64,000 bases of DNA from Agelas oroides (Eukaryota; Porifera; Demospongiae; Agelasida; Agelasidae). Location of the stretch: the NCBI GenBank assembly GCA_949130485.1, contig OX422187.1, positions 124,001 through 188,000 of the forward strand, written 5' to 3'. The notes below the pieces were generated by a model. That model had not been told where the DNA came from. It saw only the letters and a program-made list of their open reading frames with translations, and did not search any database. Every line of letters starts with the position of its first letter. Within the stretch, counting starts at the first letter, position 1. Of the stretch, positions 22,280 to 34,500 are shown piece by piece. The translations under genes were made by a program, and so were the position numbers.

Positions 22280-23962
22280 TTTCGATAAACACACCAAATT
22301 TAGGTGTACAGGAGGGTAGAAGTAAAGGTAAAGGAAGACACTAAAATAATTAAGTGAAGATAATTAGTTACAACAAATAATTTGTATCATTGACTCAATG
22401 TCCAAATCTCTTACACTGGAGTCACTGATGCGCAGGTATCTTGCAAAGTCGGCACAAATAAGGTCTTCCTCAAAGTACAATTTCACATATTTGTGAGCAC
22501 AGTAGCGATTGCTGCCAACTGGAGTAAACACATTGGTGTTGAATAGGGTAAAGGAGTCATGAAGCAAATATGAATTCGACTCGCATTTTTTTTTCTTGAA
22601 AAACGGTCAGATAAACGTATAAGTCGATTGAGAACACTATCAAGATGTGCAATTTTATGCAGAATTCGAGTGTGACAGTTTCTTGGGACCCCCCAAATTC
22701 GCCTGAGAATATTATTGAAGGCAACCTCCAAGGAAGTAAGCTGTCTGCAAGTAATGTCCCAGAGAGCACCACCATACAACGACAAGCAGTGTGAGTTAAA
22801 GAGGACCGTCTTGACATGCGGATCACACGAAGAAAAGGTACTTAGGATAATATTGGCTTTTTTACACATTTCAAGTGTGGCTCTCTTCATGTCATCACTG
22901 TCATCAAGTGAACAGTGTAAAATGTGACCAAGGTGGGTAACAGTGTCAGAGAATTCGAGAAGGTGACCTGAGAAGAAAAATTTGCTAGTGCATTTAATCT
23001 TAGGTGAAGATCGAAAACAGATTAACTGAGTTTTGGCAGCATTGAAGGTAAGATTGTGATCAGTGGCAAAGAGTTCACATTCTCTGAGAAGTATTCTGAG
23101 AGCAGAGGGTGATGGAGCAAGAAGGGCAATATCATCAGCATAACATAAGGAGCCAACATAATGATGGCCAACATGACAACCAATATCGAGAGTAGACAAG
23201 CGCTGGAGCAGCTCATCCAGATAGACCGTAAATAAGACTGGTGATAGTACCCCACCTTGACGTACACCATTTGTTACACCAAAGGGGTCGGATACATAGG
23301 AGTTCCATTTAACAGTGCAAGACTGGTCTTTGCACCAAGACCAAAGAAAGCGCAGTAAAATAGGGGGTACATCTCTCCTCTCAAGGATATTGAACAGGGT
23401 GTTATGACTTACTCTATCAAACGCTTTACTGGCATCTAGAAAGCAGCCATAGACCTTAGTCTTACGATGGATGTGAAGGGCAATAGTGTTCTTTAGCAGA
23501 CCTGTACAAGAATCAGTGGAAGTGCCACTTTTGAAGCCAAACTGCAAATCAGACGTTGATAAGTAGGAGCCAAACTGTAGTAGTATACACCATTCAAGAA
23601 CCTTACTCAGATTGGGGGCCAAAGCAATGGGTCTATAGTTGTCTGATTGAGATGGATCCTTCCCTGACTTAGGAATAGGAATCAGTATGCAGTTCCTGAG
23701 TAGCTGAGGCATATACCCATGTCTAATAATTACTGTAAAGAATTTTGATAGAAATTCTTCCAGAACAGGGGCTGCAAGAAGGAGATGGTTTGAAGAGAGT
23801 TGGCTGCCATCCTGCTTGTTGGTTCTCAGTTTTTCCAAGGCTTCTGATACAGTCTCAGGAAAAAAATTGATATATTAGCAGTACAACCAGAATCTTTCAG
23901 AAAAGAAAAGGATGCCACGTCCTCCTCGACAGAGTTGAGAACAGTACTAAGTCTATTATGAA
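22235..23962 (-). mobile_element. 5'-truncated non-LTR retrotransposon (RT fragment, copy 2)
   Basis: Second copy of the 4599-6312 element with the same truncation point, the same satellite junctions (GTGCTTTT before (AAT)n, AATGGAAATTCGCG after) and near-identical sequence. The identical 5' truncation point and matching flanking monomers show that it arose by duplication of the satellite segment (offset about 17.64 kb). Differences: about 15 AAT units instead of 13, a run of nine T near 22586 where copy 1 has GGT (+6 bp, in frame), and two extra A residues near 23861-23867. Confidence 0.9.
22483..23838 (-). pseudogene. Reverse transcriptase fragment, frameshifted copy 2 (451 aa open part)
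   Basis: Paralogue of the RT frame at 4841-6331. A 2-base insertion in an A-run near 23861-23867 puts the upstream N-terminal part out of frame, so only the segment from EKLRTNKQDGSQ onward is open. The codon at the 5' limit of the open part is TTG, not ATG. RT motifs are retained: FLDASKAFDRV (D135), GVRQGGVLSP and YADD (233-236). One visible change near motif A is Ser to Arg (AFDRV versus AFDSV). The T-run insertion adds two net residues near the C-terminus (FSRKKNASR versus FSRPASR). I class it as a pseudogene because of truncation plus frameshift. Confidence 0.82.
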
Positions 23963-25550
23963 AATGGAAATTCGCGTACATTCGCGACTCTTCCTAGCAG
24001 GGTACAAAGTTTGCACTAATGCAAGGTGCATACTATCAAGAACCTATGGGGATGAACAGTTTAAAAATGTAAACCCTTTCTCGGTGCAAGAGTCGCACAA
24101 AGCTGTACCGGCCGGAAAATATCTCCGTCCAATGCAGCGCCGTATTTTGCCTTCAATGGAAATGCGCGTATATTCGCGACTAATCCTACCTCGGTACAAA
24201 GGTATCAAGAAGCTATAGGAATGAAGAGTTTAAAAATGTAAACCCTTTCTCGGCGCAAAAGGCGCACAAAGCTGTACGGACCGGCCAATATCTCCGTCCC
24301 ATGCAGCGCCGTATTGTGCTTTCAATGGAAATTCGCGTTGATTCGCGACTCTTCCTAGCTCGGTACAAAGGTTGCACTAATGCATGATGGCTATTATCAA
24401 GAAGCTATGGGCTTGAAGAGTTTAAATATCAATACCCTTTCTCGGTGCAAAAGGCGCACAAAGCTGTACGGGCCGACCAATATCTCCGTCCCATGCAGCG
24501 CTGTATAGTGCCTTCAATGGAAATTCGCGTGCATTCGCGACTATCCTAGCTCGGTACAAAGGTTGCAATAATGCAAGGTGCATATTATGAAGATCCTAAG
24601 GGCATGAAGACTATTAAAATTCAAACCCTTTCTCGGTGCAAAAGGCGCACAAAGTTGTACGGGCTGGAAAATATCACCGTCCCATGCAGTGCCATATAGT
24701 GCCTTCAATGGAAATTCGCATACATTCGCGACTAATACTATCTCGCCACAAAGGTTGCATGAATGCATGGTGGATATTATCAAGAAGCTATGAGCATGAA
24801 GAGTTTAAATATCAATTCACTTTCTCGGGGCAAAAGGCACACAAAGCTGTACTGGCCGGCCAATATCTCCTTCCCATGCTGCGCCGTATAGTGCTTTCAA
24901 TGGAAATTCGCGTACATTCGCGACTCTTCCTAGCTGGGTACAAAGTTTGCACTAATGCAAGGTGCATACTATCAAGAACCTATGTGGATGAACAGTTTAA
25001 AAATGTAAACCCTTTCTCGGTGCAAAAGGCGCACAGACTGAGCTGTACGGGCCGGAAAATATCTCCGTCGAATGCAGCTCCGTATAGTGCCTTCAACGGA
25101 AATTCGCGTACATTCGCGACTAATCCTAGCTCGGCACAAATGTTGCATTAATGCATGGTTGATATTATCATGAAGCTATGGGCATGAAGAGTTGAAATAT
25201 CATTACACTTTCTCGGGGCAAAAGGCGCAAAAAGCTGTATGGGCCGGCCAATATCTCCGTCCCATGCAGCGCCGTATAGTGCTTTCAATGGAAATTCGCG
25301 TACATTCGCGACTAATCCTAGCTCTGCACAAAAGTTGTACTGAAGCATGGTTGATATTATCAAGAAGCAATGGGCATGAAGAGTTTAAATATCAATACAC
25401 TTTCTCGGTGCAAAAGGCGCACAAAGCTGTACTGACCGGAAAATATTTCCGTCCCTTGCAGCGCCGTATAGTCTATTGAATGGAAATTCGCGTACATTTT
25501 CGACTAATCCTAGCTCAGTATAAGGCTTGCACAAATGCAAGGTGCATATC
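23963..25550 (+). repeat. 192-bp satellite, subfamily A (block 7, last of this type)
   Basis: About eight plus-oriented monomers that parallel 6313-7270 for the first kilobase (for example CGCCACAAAGGTTGCATGAATG at ~24744 and ~6927). A deletion removes most of one monomer's GCACTAATG..TATT part at about 24204. A short insertion gives GCACAGACTGAGCTG at about 25031. The block ends at about 25.55 kb, where AATGTAAACCC/CATGCAGCGCC gives way to AATGGAAGCCC/CCTGCATCGCAG. Confidence 0.92.
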
Positions 25551-28500
25551 ATCAAGAAAGAGCTTCAAAATGGAAGCCCTTTCTCGGTGCAAAAGGCGCA
25601 GAAAGCTGCACTGACCGGCCAATATCTCCGTCCCCTGCATCGCAGGATAGTGCAGTCAATTCAAATTCGCGTGCATTCGCCACTAATCCTAGCTCGGTGC
25701 AAAGGTTGCACTAATGCAAAGTGCATATTATCAAGAAGCTATGGGCATGACGAGTTTAAAAATGCAAGTCCTTTCTTGGTGCAAAAGGCGCACAAAGCTG
25801 TTCGGACCGGCCAATATCTCCGTCCCCTGCATCGCAGTATAGTGCCGTCAATGGAAATTCGTGCGCATTCGCGATTAATCCTAGCTCGGTAGAAAAGCAG
25901 GACTAATGCAAGGTGCATGTTATCAAGAAGCTATGAGCATGAACAGTTTAAAAATGGAATCCCTTTCTCGGTGCAAAAGGCGCAGAAAGCTGTAAGGAGC
26001 GGCCAATATCTCCGTACCCTGTATTGCAGGATTGTTCAGTCAATGGAAATTCGCGTGCATTCGCGACTAATCCTAGCTCGGTAGAAAGGTTGCACTGATG
26101 CAAGGTGCATATTATCAAGAAGCTATGGGCATGAAGAGTTTACAAATGGAAAACCTTCGGTTCAAAAGGTGCACAAAGTTGTCCAGGGCGGCCAATATCT
26201 CCGTCACCTGTATCGCTGTATAGTGAAGTCAATGGAAATTTGCGTGCATTCGCGACAAATCCTAGCTCGGTACAAAGGCTGCACTAATGCAAGGTGCATG
26301 TTATCAAGAAACTATGGGCATGAAGAGCTTTAAAATGGAAGCCCTTTCTCGGTGCAAGAAATCTGTACGGACCGGCCAATATCTCCGTCCACTGCATCGC
26401 AGTATAGTGCCGTCAATGGAAAGTCGCGGGCATTCGCGACTAATCCTAGCTCGGTAGAAAAGCTGCACTAATGCAAGGTGCATGTTATCGAGAAGCTATG
26501 GGCATGAAGAGTTTAAAAATGGAAGCCCTTTCTCGGTGCAAAATGCGCAGAAAGCTGTACGGAGCGGCCAATATCTCCGCTCCCTGCTTCGCAGTACGGA
26601 GCCGTCAATGGAAATTCGCGTACATTCGCGACTAATCCTAGTTTGGTACAAAGGTTGCACTGATGCAAGGTGCATATTATCAAGAAGCTATGGGCATGAA
26701 CAGTTTAAAAATGTATACCCTTTCTCGGTTCAAAAGGCGCACAATGCTATACAGGCCGGCCAATATCTCCGTTCCCTGCATCGCAGTACAGTGCCGTCAA
26801 TGGAAATTCGCGTTAATTCGTGACTAATCCTAGCTCAGGACAAAGGTTGCACTAATGCAAGGTGCATATTATCAAGAAGCTATGGGCATGAAGAGTTTAA
26901 AAAAAGAAATTCTTTCTCGGTTCAAAAGGCTCACAATGCTATACAGGCCGGCCAATTTCTCCGTTCCCAGCATCGCAGCACAGTGCCGTCAATGGAAATT
27001 CGCGTATATTCGCGACTAATCCTAGCTCGGGACAAAGGTTGAACTAATGCAAATTGCATATTATCAGGAAGCTATGGGCATGAACAGTTTAAAAATGTAA
27101 ACCCTTTCTCGGCGCAAAAGGCGCACTATGCTGTACAGGCCGGCAAATACATCAGCTCCCTGCATCACAGTACGGAGCCGTCAATGGAAATTCGCGTACA
27201 TTCGCGACTAATCCTAGTTCGGTACAAAGGTTGCACTGATGCAAGGTGCATATTATCAAGAAGCTATGGGCATGAAGAGTTTAAAAATGGAAACCCTTCT
27301 TCGGTGCAAAAGGCCCACAAAGTTGTACAGGGCGGCCAATATCTCCGTCCACTGCATCGCAGGATAGTGCAGTCAATGGAAATTCGCATGCATTCGCCAC
27401 TAATCCTAGCTCGGTGCAAATGTTGCACTAATGCAAAGTGCATATTGTCAAGAAGATATGGGCATGACGAGTTTACAAATGCAAGTCCGTTCTTGGTGCA
27501 AAAGGCGCACAAAACTGAGCGGACCGGCCAATATCTCCGTCCACTGTATTGCAGGATAGTTCAGTCAATGGAAATTCGCGTACATTCGCGACTAATCCTT
27601 GCTCGGTACAAAGGTTGCACTGATGCGAGGTGCATATTATCAAGAAGCTATGGGCATGAAGAGTTTAAAAATGGAAAACCTTCTTCGGTTCAAAAGGTGC
27701 ACAAAGTTGTCCAGGGCGGCCAATATCTCCGTCACCTGTATCGCTGTATAGTGAAGTCAATGGAAATTTGCGTGCATTCGCAACAAATCCTAGCTCGGTA
27801 CAAAGGCTACACTAATGCAAGGTGCATGTTATCAAGAAACTATGGGTATGAAGAGCTTTAAAATGGAAGCCCTTTCTCGGTGCAAAAGGCGCAGAAATCT
27901 GTACTGACCGGCCAATATCTCCGTCCACTGCATCGCAGTTTAGTGCCGTCAATGGAAAGTCGCGGGCATTCGCGACTAATCCTAGCTCGGTAGAAAAGCT
28001 GCACTAATGCAAGGTGCATTTTATCAAGAAGCTATGGGCATGAAGAGTTTAAAAATGGAAGCCCTTTCTCGGTGCAAAAGACGCAGAAAGCTGTACGGAG
28101 CGGCCAATATCTCCGTCTCTTCTATTGCAGGAGACTGCAGTCAATGGAAATTCGCGGGCATTCGCGAATAATCCTAGTTCGGTACAAAGGTTGCACTGAT
28201 GCAAGGTGCATATTATCAAGATGCTATGGGCATGAAGAGTTTAAAAATGGAAGCCCTTTCTCGGTGCAAAAGGCGCAGAAAGCTGTACGGAGCGGCCAAT
28301 ATCTCCGTCTCTTCTACTGCAGGAGAGTGCTGTCAATGGAAATTCGCGTACATTCGCGAATAATCCTAGTTCGGTACAAAGGTTGCACTGATGCAGGATG
28401 CATATTATCAAGAAGCTATGGGCATGAAGACTTTACAAATGGAAACCCTTCTTCGGTGCAAAAGGCCCACAAAGTTGTACAGGGCGGCCAATATCTCCGT

Positions 28501-31500
28501 CCCCTGCATCGCAGTACGGAGCCGTCAATGGAAATTCGCGGGCATTCGCGAATAATCCTAGTTCGGTACAAAGGTTGCACTGATGCAAGGTGCATATTAT
28601 CAAGATGCTATGGGCATGAAGAGTTTAAAAATGGAAGCCCTTTCTCGGTGCAAAAGGCGCAGAAAGCTGTACGGAGCGGCCAATATCTCCGTCTCTTCTA
28701 CTGCAGGAGAGTGCTGTCAATGGAAATTCGCGTACATTCGCGAATAATCCTAGTTCGGTACAAAGGTTGCACTGATGCAGGATGCATATTATCAAGAAGC
28801 TATGGGCATGAAGACTTTACAAATGGAAACCCTTCTTCGGTGCAAAAGGCCCACAAAGTTGTACAGGGCGGCCAATATCTCCGTCCCCTGCATCGCAGTG
28901 TAGTGAAGTCAATGGAAATTCGCGTGCATTCGCGACAAATCCTAGCTCGGTACACAGGCTGCACTGATGCAAGGTGCATGTTATCAAGAAACTATGGGCA
29001 TGAAGAGCTTTAAAATGGAAGCCCTTTCTCGGTTCAAAAGGCGCAGAAAGCAGTACGGAGCGGCCAATATCTCCGTCCCCTGCATTGCAGGATAGTTCAG
29101 TCAATGGAAATTCGCGTACATTCGCGACAAATCCTAGCTCGGTACAAAGGCTGCACTGATGCAAGGTGCGTGTCACCAAGAAACTATGGGCATGAAGTGT
29201 TTAAAAATGTAAACCCTTTCTCGGCGCAAAAGGCGCACAATGCTGTACAGGCCGGCCAATATCTCCGCTCCCTGCATCGCAGTACGGAGCCGTCAATGGA
29301 AATTCGCGTACATTCGCGACTAATCCAAGTTCGGTACAAAGGTTGCACTAATACAATGTGCACGTTATCAAGAAGCTATGGGCATGAAGACTTTAAAAAT
29401 GGAAACCTTTCTTCGGTGCAAAAGGCCCACAAAGTTGTACAGGGCGGCCAATATCTCCGTTCCCTGCATCGCAGTGTAGTGAAGTCAATGGAAATTCGCG
29501 TGCATTCGCGACAAATCCTAGCTCGGTACAAAGGCTGCACTAATGCAAGGTGCATGTTATCAAGAAACTATGGGCATGAAGAGCTTTAAAATGGAAGCCC
29601 TTTCTCGGTGCAAGTGACGCAGAAAGCTGTACGGACCGGCCAATATCTCCGTCCCCTGCACTGCAGGATAGTTCAGTCAATGGAAATTCGCGTGCATTCG
29701 CCACTAATCCTAGCTCGGTGCAAAGGTTGCACTAATGCAAAGTGCGTATTATCAAGAAACTATGGGCATGACGAGTTTAAACATGCAAGTCCTTTCTTGG
29801 TGTAACAGGCGCACAAAGCTGTGCGGACCGGCCAATATCTCCGTCCCCTGCATCGCAGTACAGTGCCGACAATGGAAATTCGCGCGCATTCGCGATTAAA
29901 CCTAGCTCGGTAGAAAAGCTGCACTAATGCAAGGTGCATGTTATCAAGAAGCTATGGGCATGAACAGTTTAAAAATGGAAGCCTTTTCTCGGTGCAAAAA
30001 GCGCAGAAAGCCGTACGGAGCGGCCAATATCTCCGTCCCCAGTATTGCAGGATAGTTCAGTCAATGGAAATTCGCGTACATTCGCGACTAATCCTAGCTC
30101 GGTACAAAGGTTGCACTGATGCAAGGTGCATATTATCAAGAAGCTATGGGCATGAAGAGTTTAAAAATGGAAAACCTTCTTCGGTTCAAAAGGTGCACAA
30201 AGTTGTCCAGGGCGGCCAATATCTCCGTCCCCTGTATCGCTGTATAGTGAAATCAATGGAAATTTGCGTGCATTCGCGACAAATCCTAGCTCGGTACAAA
30301 GGCTGCACTAATGCAAGGTGCATGTTACCAAGAAACTATGGGCATGAAGAGCTTTAAAATGGAAGCCCTTTCTCGCTGCAAAAGGCGCAGAAATCTATAC
30401 GGACATGCCAATACCTCCGTCCACTGCATCGCAGTATAGTGCAGTCAATGGAAAGTCGCGGGCATTCGCGACTAATCCTAGCTCGGTAGAAAAGCTGCAC
30501 TAATGCAAGGTGCATGTTATCAAGAAGCTATGGGCATGAAGAGTTTAAAAATGGAAGCCCTTTCTGGGTGCAAAAGGCGCAAAAAGCTGTACGGAGCGTC
30601 CAATATCTCCGTCCACTGTATTGCAGGAGAGTGCAGTCAATGGAAATTCGCGTACATTCGTGAATGATCCTAATTCGGTACAAAGGTTGCACTGATGCAA
30701 GGTGCATATTATCAAGAGGCTATGGGCATGAAGAGTTTAAAAATGGAAAACCTTCTTCGGTTAAAAAGGTGCACAAAGTTGTCCAGGGCGGCCAATATCT
30801 CCGTCCCCTGTATCGCTGTATAGTGAAATCAATGGAAATTCGCGTGCATTCGCGACAAATCCTAGCTCGATACAAAGGTTGCACTGATGCAAGGTGTATA
30901 TTATCAAGAAGCTATGGGCATGAAGAGTTTAAAAATGGAAAACCTTCTTCGGTTCAAAAGGTGCACAAAGTTGTCCAGGGCGGCCAATATCTCCGTCCCC
31001 TGTATCGCTGTATAGTGAAATCAATGGAAATTTGCGTGCATTCGCAACAAATCCTAGCTCGGTACAAAGGCTGCACTAATGCAAGCTGCATGTTATCAAG
31101 AAGCTATGGGCATGAAGAGTTTAAAAATGGAAGCCCTTTCTCGGTGCAAAAGGCGCAGAAATCTATACGGACATGCCAATACCTCCGTCCACTGCATCGC
31201 AGTATAGTGCCGTCAATGGAAAGTCGCGGGCATTCGCGACAAATCCTAGCTCGGTAGAAAAGCTGCACTAATGCAAGGTGCATGTTATCAAGAAGCTATG
31301 GGCATGAAGAGTTTAAAAATGGAAGCCCTTTCTCGGTGCAAAAGGCGCAGAAAGCTGTACGGATCGTCCAGTATCTCCGTTCCCTGTATTTCAGGAGAGT
31401 GCAGTCAATGGAAATTCGCGTACATTCGCGAATAATCCTAATTCGGTACAAAGGTTGCACTGACGCAAGGTGCATGTTATCAAGAAACTATGGGCATGAA

Positions 31501-34500
31501 GAGTTTAAAAATGGAAACCCTTCTTCGGTGCAAAAGGCGCACAAAGTTGTACAGGGCGGCCAATATCTCCGTCCCCTGCATCGCAGTATAGTGCCGTCAA
31601 TGGAAATTCGAGTGCATTCGCGACAAATCCTAGCTCGGTACAAAGGCTGCACTAATGCAAGGTGCATGTTACCCAGAAACTATGGGCATGAAGAGTTTAA
31701 AAATGGAAGCCCTTTCTCGGTGCAAAAGGCGCAGAAAGCTGTACGGAGCGGCCAATATCTCCGTCCCCTGTATTGCAGGATAGTGGAGTCAATGGAAATT
31801 CGTGTGCATTCGCCACTAATCCTAGTTCGGTGCAAAGGTTACACTAATGCAAGGTGCATATTATCAAGAAGCTATGGGCTTGAAGAGCTTAAAAATGCAA
31901 GCCCTTTCTTGGTGCAAAAGGCGCGGACCGGCAAATATCTCCGTCCAATGCATCGCAGTATAGAGCAGTCAGTGGAAATTCGCGTGCATTCGCCACTAAT
32001 CCTAGCTCGGTGCAAAGGTTGCACTAATGCAAGGTGCATATTATCAAGAATCTATGGGCATGACGAGTTTACAAATGCAAGCCCTTTCTTGGTGCAAAAG
32101 GCGCACAAAGCTGTGCGGACCGGCCAATATCTCCGTCCAATGCATCGCAGTATAGTGCCGTCATTGGAAATTCGCGTGCATTCGCGACTAATCCTAGCTC
32201 GGTAGAAAAGCTGCACTAATGCAACGTGCAAGATATCAAGAAGTTATGGGCATGAAGAGTTTAAAAATGGAAGCCCTTTCTTGATGCAAAAGGCGCAGAA
32301 AGCTGTACGGAGCGGCCAATATCTCCGTCCCCTGTATTGCAGGATAGTGCAGTCAATGGAAATTCGCGTACATTCGTGAATGATCCTAATTCGGTACAAA
32401 GGTTGCACTGATGCAAGGTGCATATTATCAAGAAGCTATGGGCATGAAGAGTTTAAAAATGGAAACCCTTCTTCGGTGCAAAAGGCGCACAATGTTGTAT
32501 AGGGCGGCCAATATCTCCGTCCCCTGTATCGCAGTGTAGTGAAGTCAATGGAAATTCGCGTGCATTCGCGACAAATCCTAGCTCGGTACAAAGGCTGCAC
32601 TAATGCAAGGTGCATGTTACCTAGAAACTATGGGCATGAAGAGTTTTAAAAAAGAAGCCCTTTCTCGGTGCAAAAGGCGCAGAAAGCTGTACGGAGCGGC
32701 CAATATATTCGTCCCCTGTATTGCAGGATAGTGCAGTCAATGGAAGTTCGCGTGCATTCGCGACTAATCCTAGCTCTATAGAAAAGCTGCACTAACGCAA
32801 CGTGCAAGTTATCAAGAAGTTATGGGCATGAAGAGTTTAAAAATGGAAGCCCTTTCTCGGTGCAAAAGGCACAGAAATCTGTACGGAGCGTCCAATATCT
32901 CAGTCCCCTGTATTGCAGGATAGTGCAGTCAATGGAAATTCGAGTACATTCGCGACTAATCCTAGTTCGGTACAAAGGTTGCACTGATGCAAGGTGCATA
33001 TTATCAAGAAGCTATGGGCATGCAGAGTTTAAAAATGGAAACCCTACTTCGGTGCAAAAAGCGCACAATGTTGTATAGGGCGGCCAATATCTCCGTCCCC
33101 TGCATCGCAGAATAGTGCCGTCAATGGAAATTCTCGTGCATTCGCGACTTATCCTAGCTCGGTAGAAAAGCTGCACTAATGCAAGGTGCATGTTACCCAG
33201 AAACTATGGGTATGAAGAGTTTAAAAATGGAAGCCCTTTCTCGGTGCAAAAGGCGCAGAAAGCTGTTCGGACCGGTCAATATATTCGTCCCCTGTATTGC
33301 AGGATAGTGCAGTCAATGGAAATTCGCGTGCATTCGCGACTAATCCTAGCTCGGTACAAAAGTTGCACTAGTTCAAGGTACATATCATCAAGAAGCTATG
33401 GGCATGAAGAGTTTAAAAATGCAAGCCATTTCTCGGTGCGAAAGGCGCACAAAGCTGTACGGCCCAGAAAATATCTCCGTCCGCTGCATCACAGTATAGT
33501 GCTGTCAATGGCAATTCGTGTGCATTCCCGACTAATCATAGCTCGGTAGAAAAGCTGCACTAATGCAAGGTGCATGTTATCAAGAAGCTGTGGGCATGAA
33601 GAGTTTAAAAATGGAAGCCCTTTCTCGGTGCAAAAGGCGCAGAAAGCTGTACGGAGCGGCCACTATCTCCGTCCCCTGTATTGCAGGAGAGTGCAGTCAA
33701 TGGAAATTCGCGTACATTCGCGAATAATCCTAGTTCGGTACAAAGGTTGCACTGATGCAAGGTGCATATTATCAAGAAGATATTGGCATGAAGAGTTTAA
33801 AAATGGAAACCCTTCTTCGGTGCAAAAGGCGCACAAAGTTGTCCAGGGCGGCCAATATTTCAGTCCCCTGTATCGCAGTTTAGTGAAGTCAATGGAAATT
33901 CGCGTGCGTTCGCGACAACTACTAGCTCGGTACAAAGGCTGCACTAATGCAAGGTGCGTGTTATCAAGAAACTATGGGCATGAAGAGCTTTAAAATGGAA
34001 GCCCTTTCTCTGTGCAAAAGGCGCAGAAAGCTGTACGGACCGGCCAATATCTCCGTCCCCTGCATCGCAGGATAATGCAGTCAATGGAAATTCGTGTGCA
34101 TTCGCCAATAATCCTAGCTCGGTGCAAAGGTTGCACTAATGCAAGGTGCATATTATCAAGAAGCTATGGGCTTGAAGAGTTTAAAAATGCTAGCCCTTTC
34201 TTGGTGCAAAAGGCGCGGACCGGCCAATATCTCCGTCCCCTGCATCGCAGTATAGAGCAGTCAATGGAAATTCGCATACATTCGCCACTAATCCTAGCTC
34301 GGTGCAAAGGTTGCACTAATGCAAGGTGCATATTATCAAGAAGCTATGGGCATGACGAGTTTAAAAATGCAAGCCCTTTCTTGGTGCAAAAGGCGCACAA
34401 AGCTGTGCGGACCGGCCAATATCTCCGTCCCATGCATCGCAGTATAGTGCCGTCAATGGAAATTCGCGTGCATTCGCGACTAATCCTAGCTCAGTAGAAA

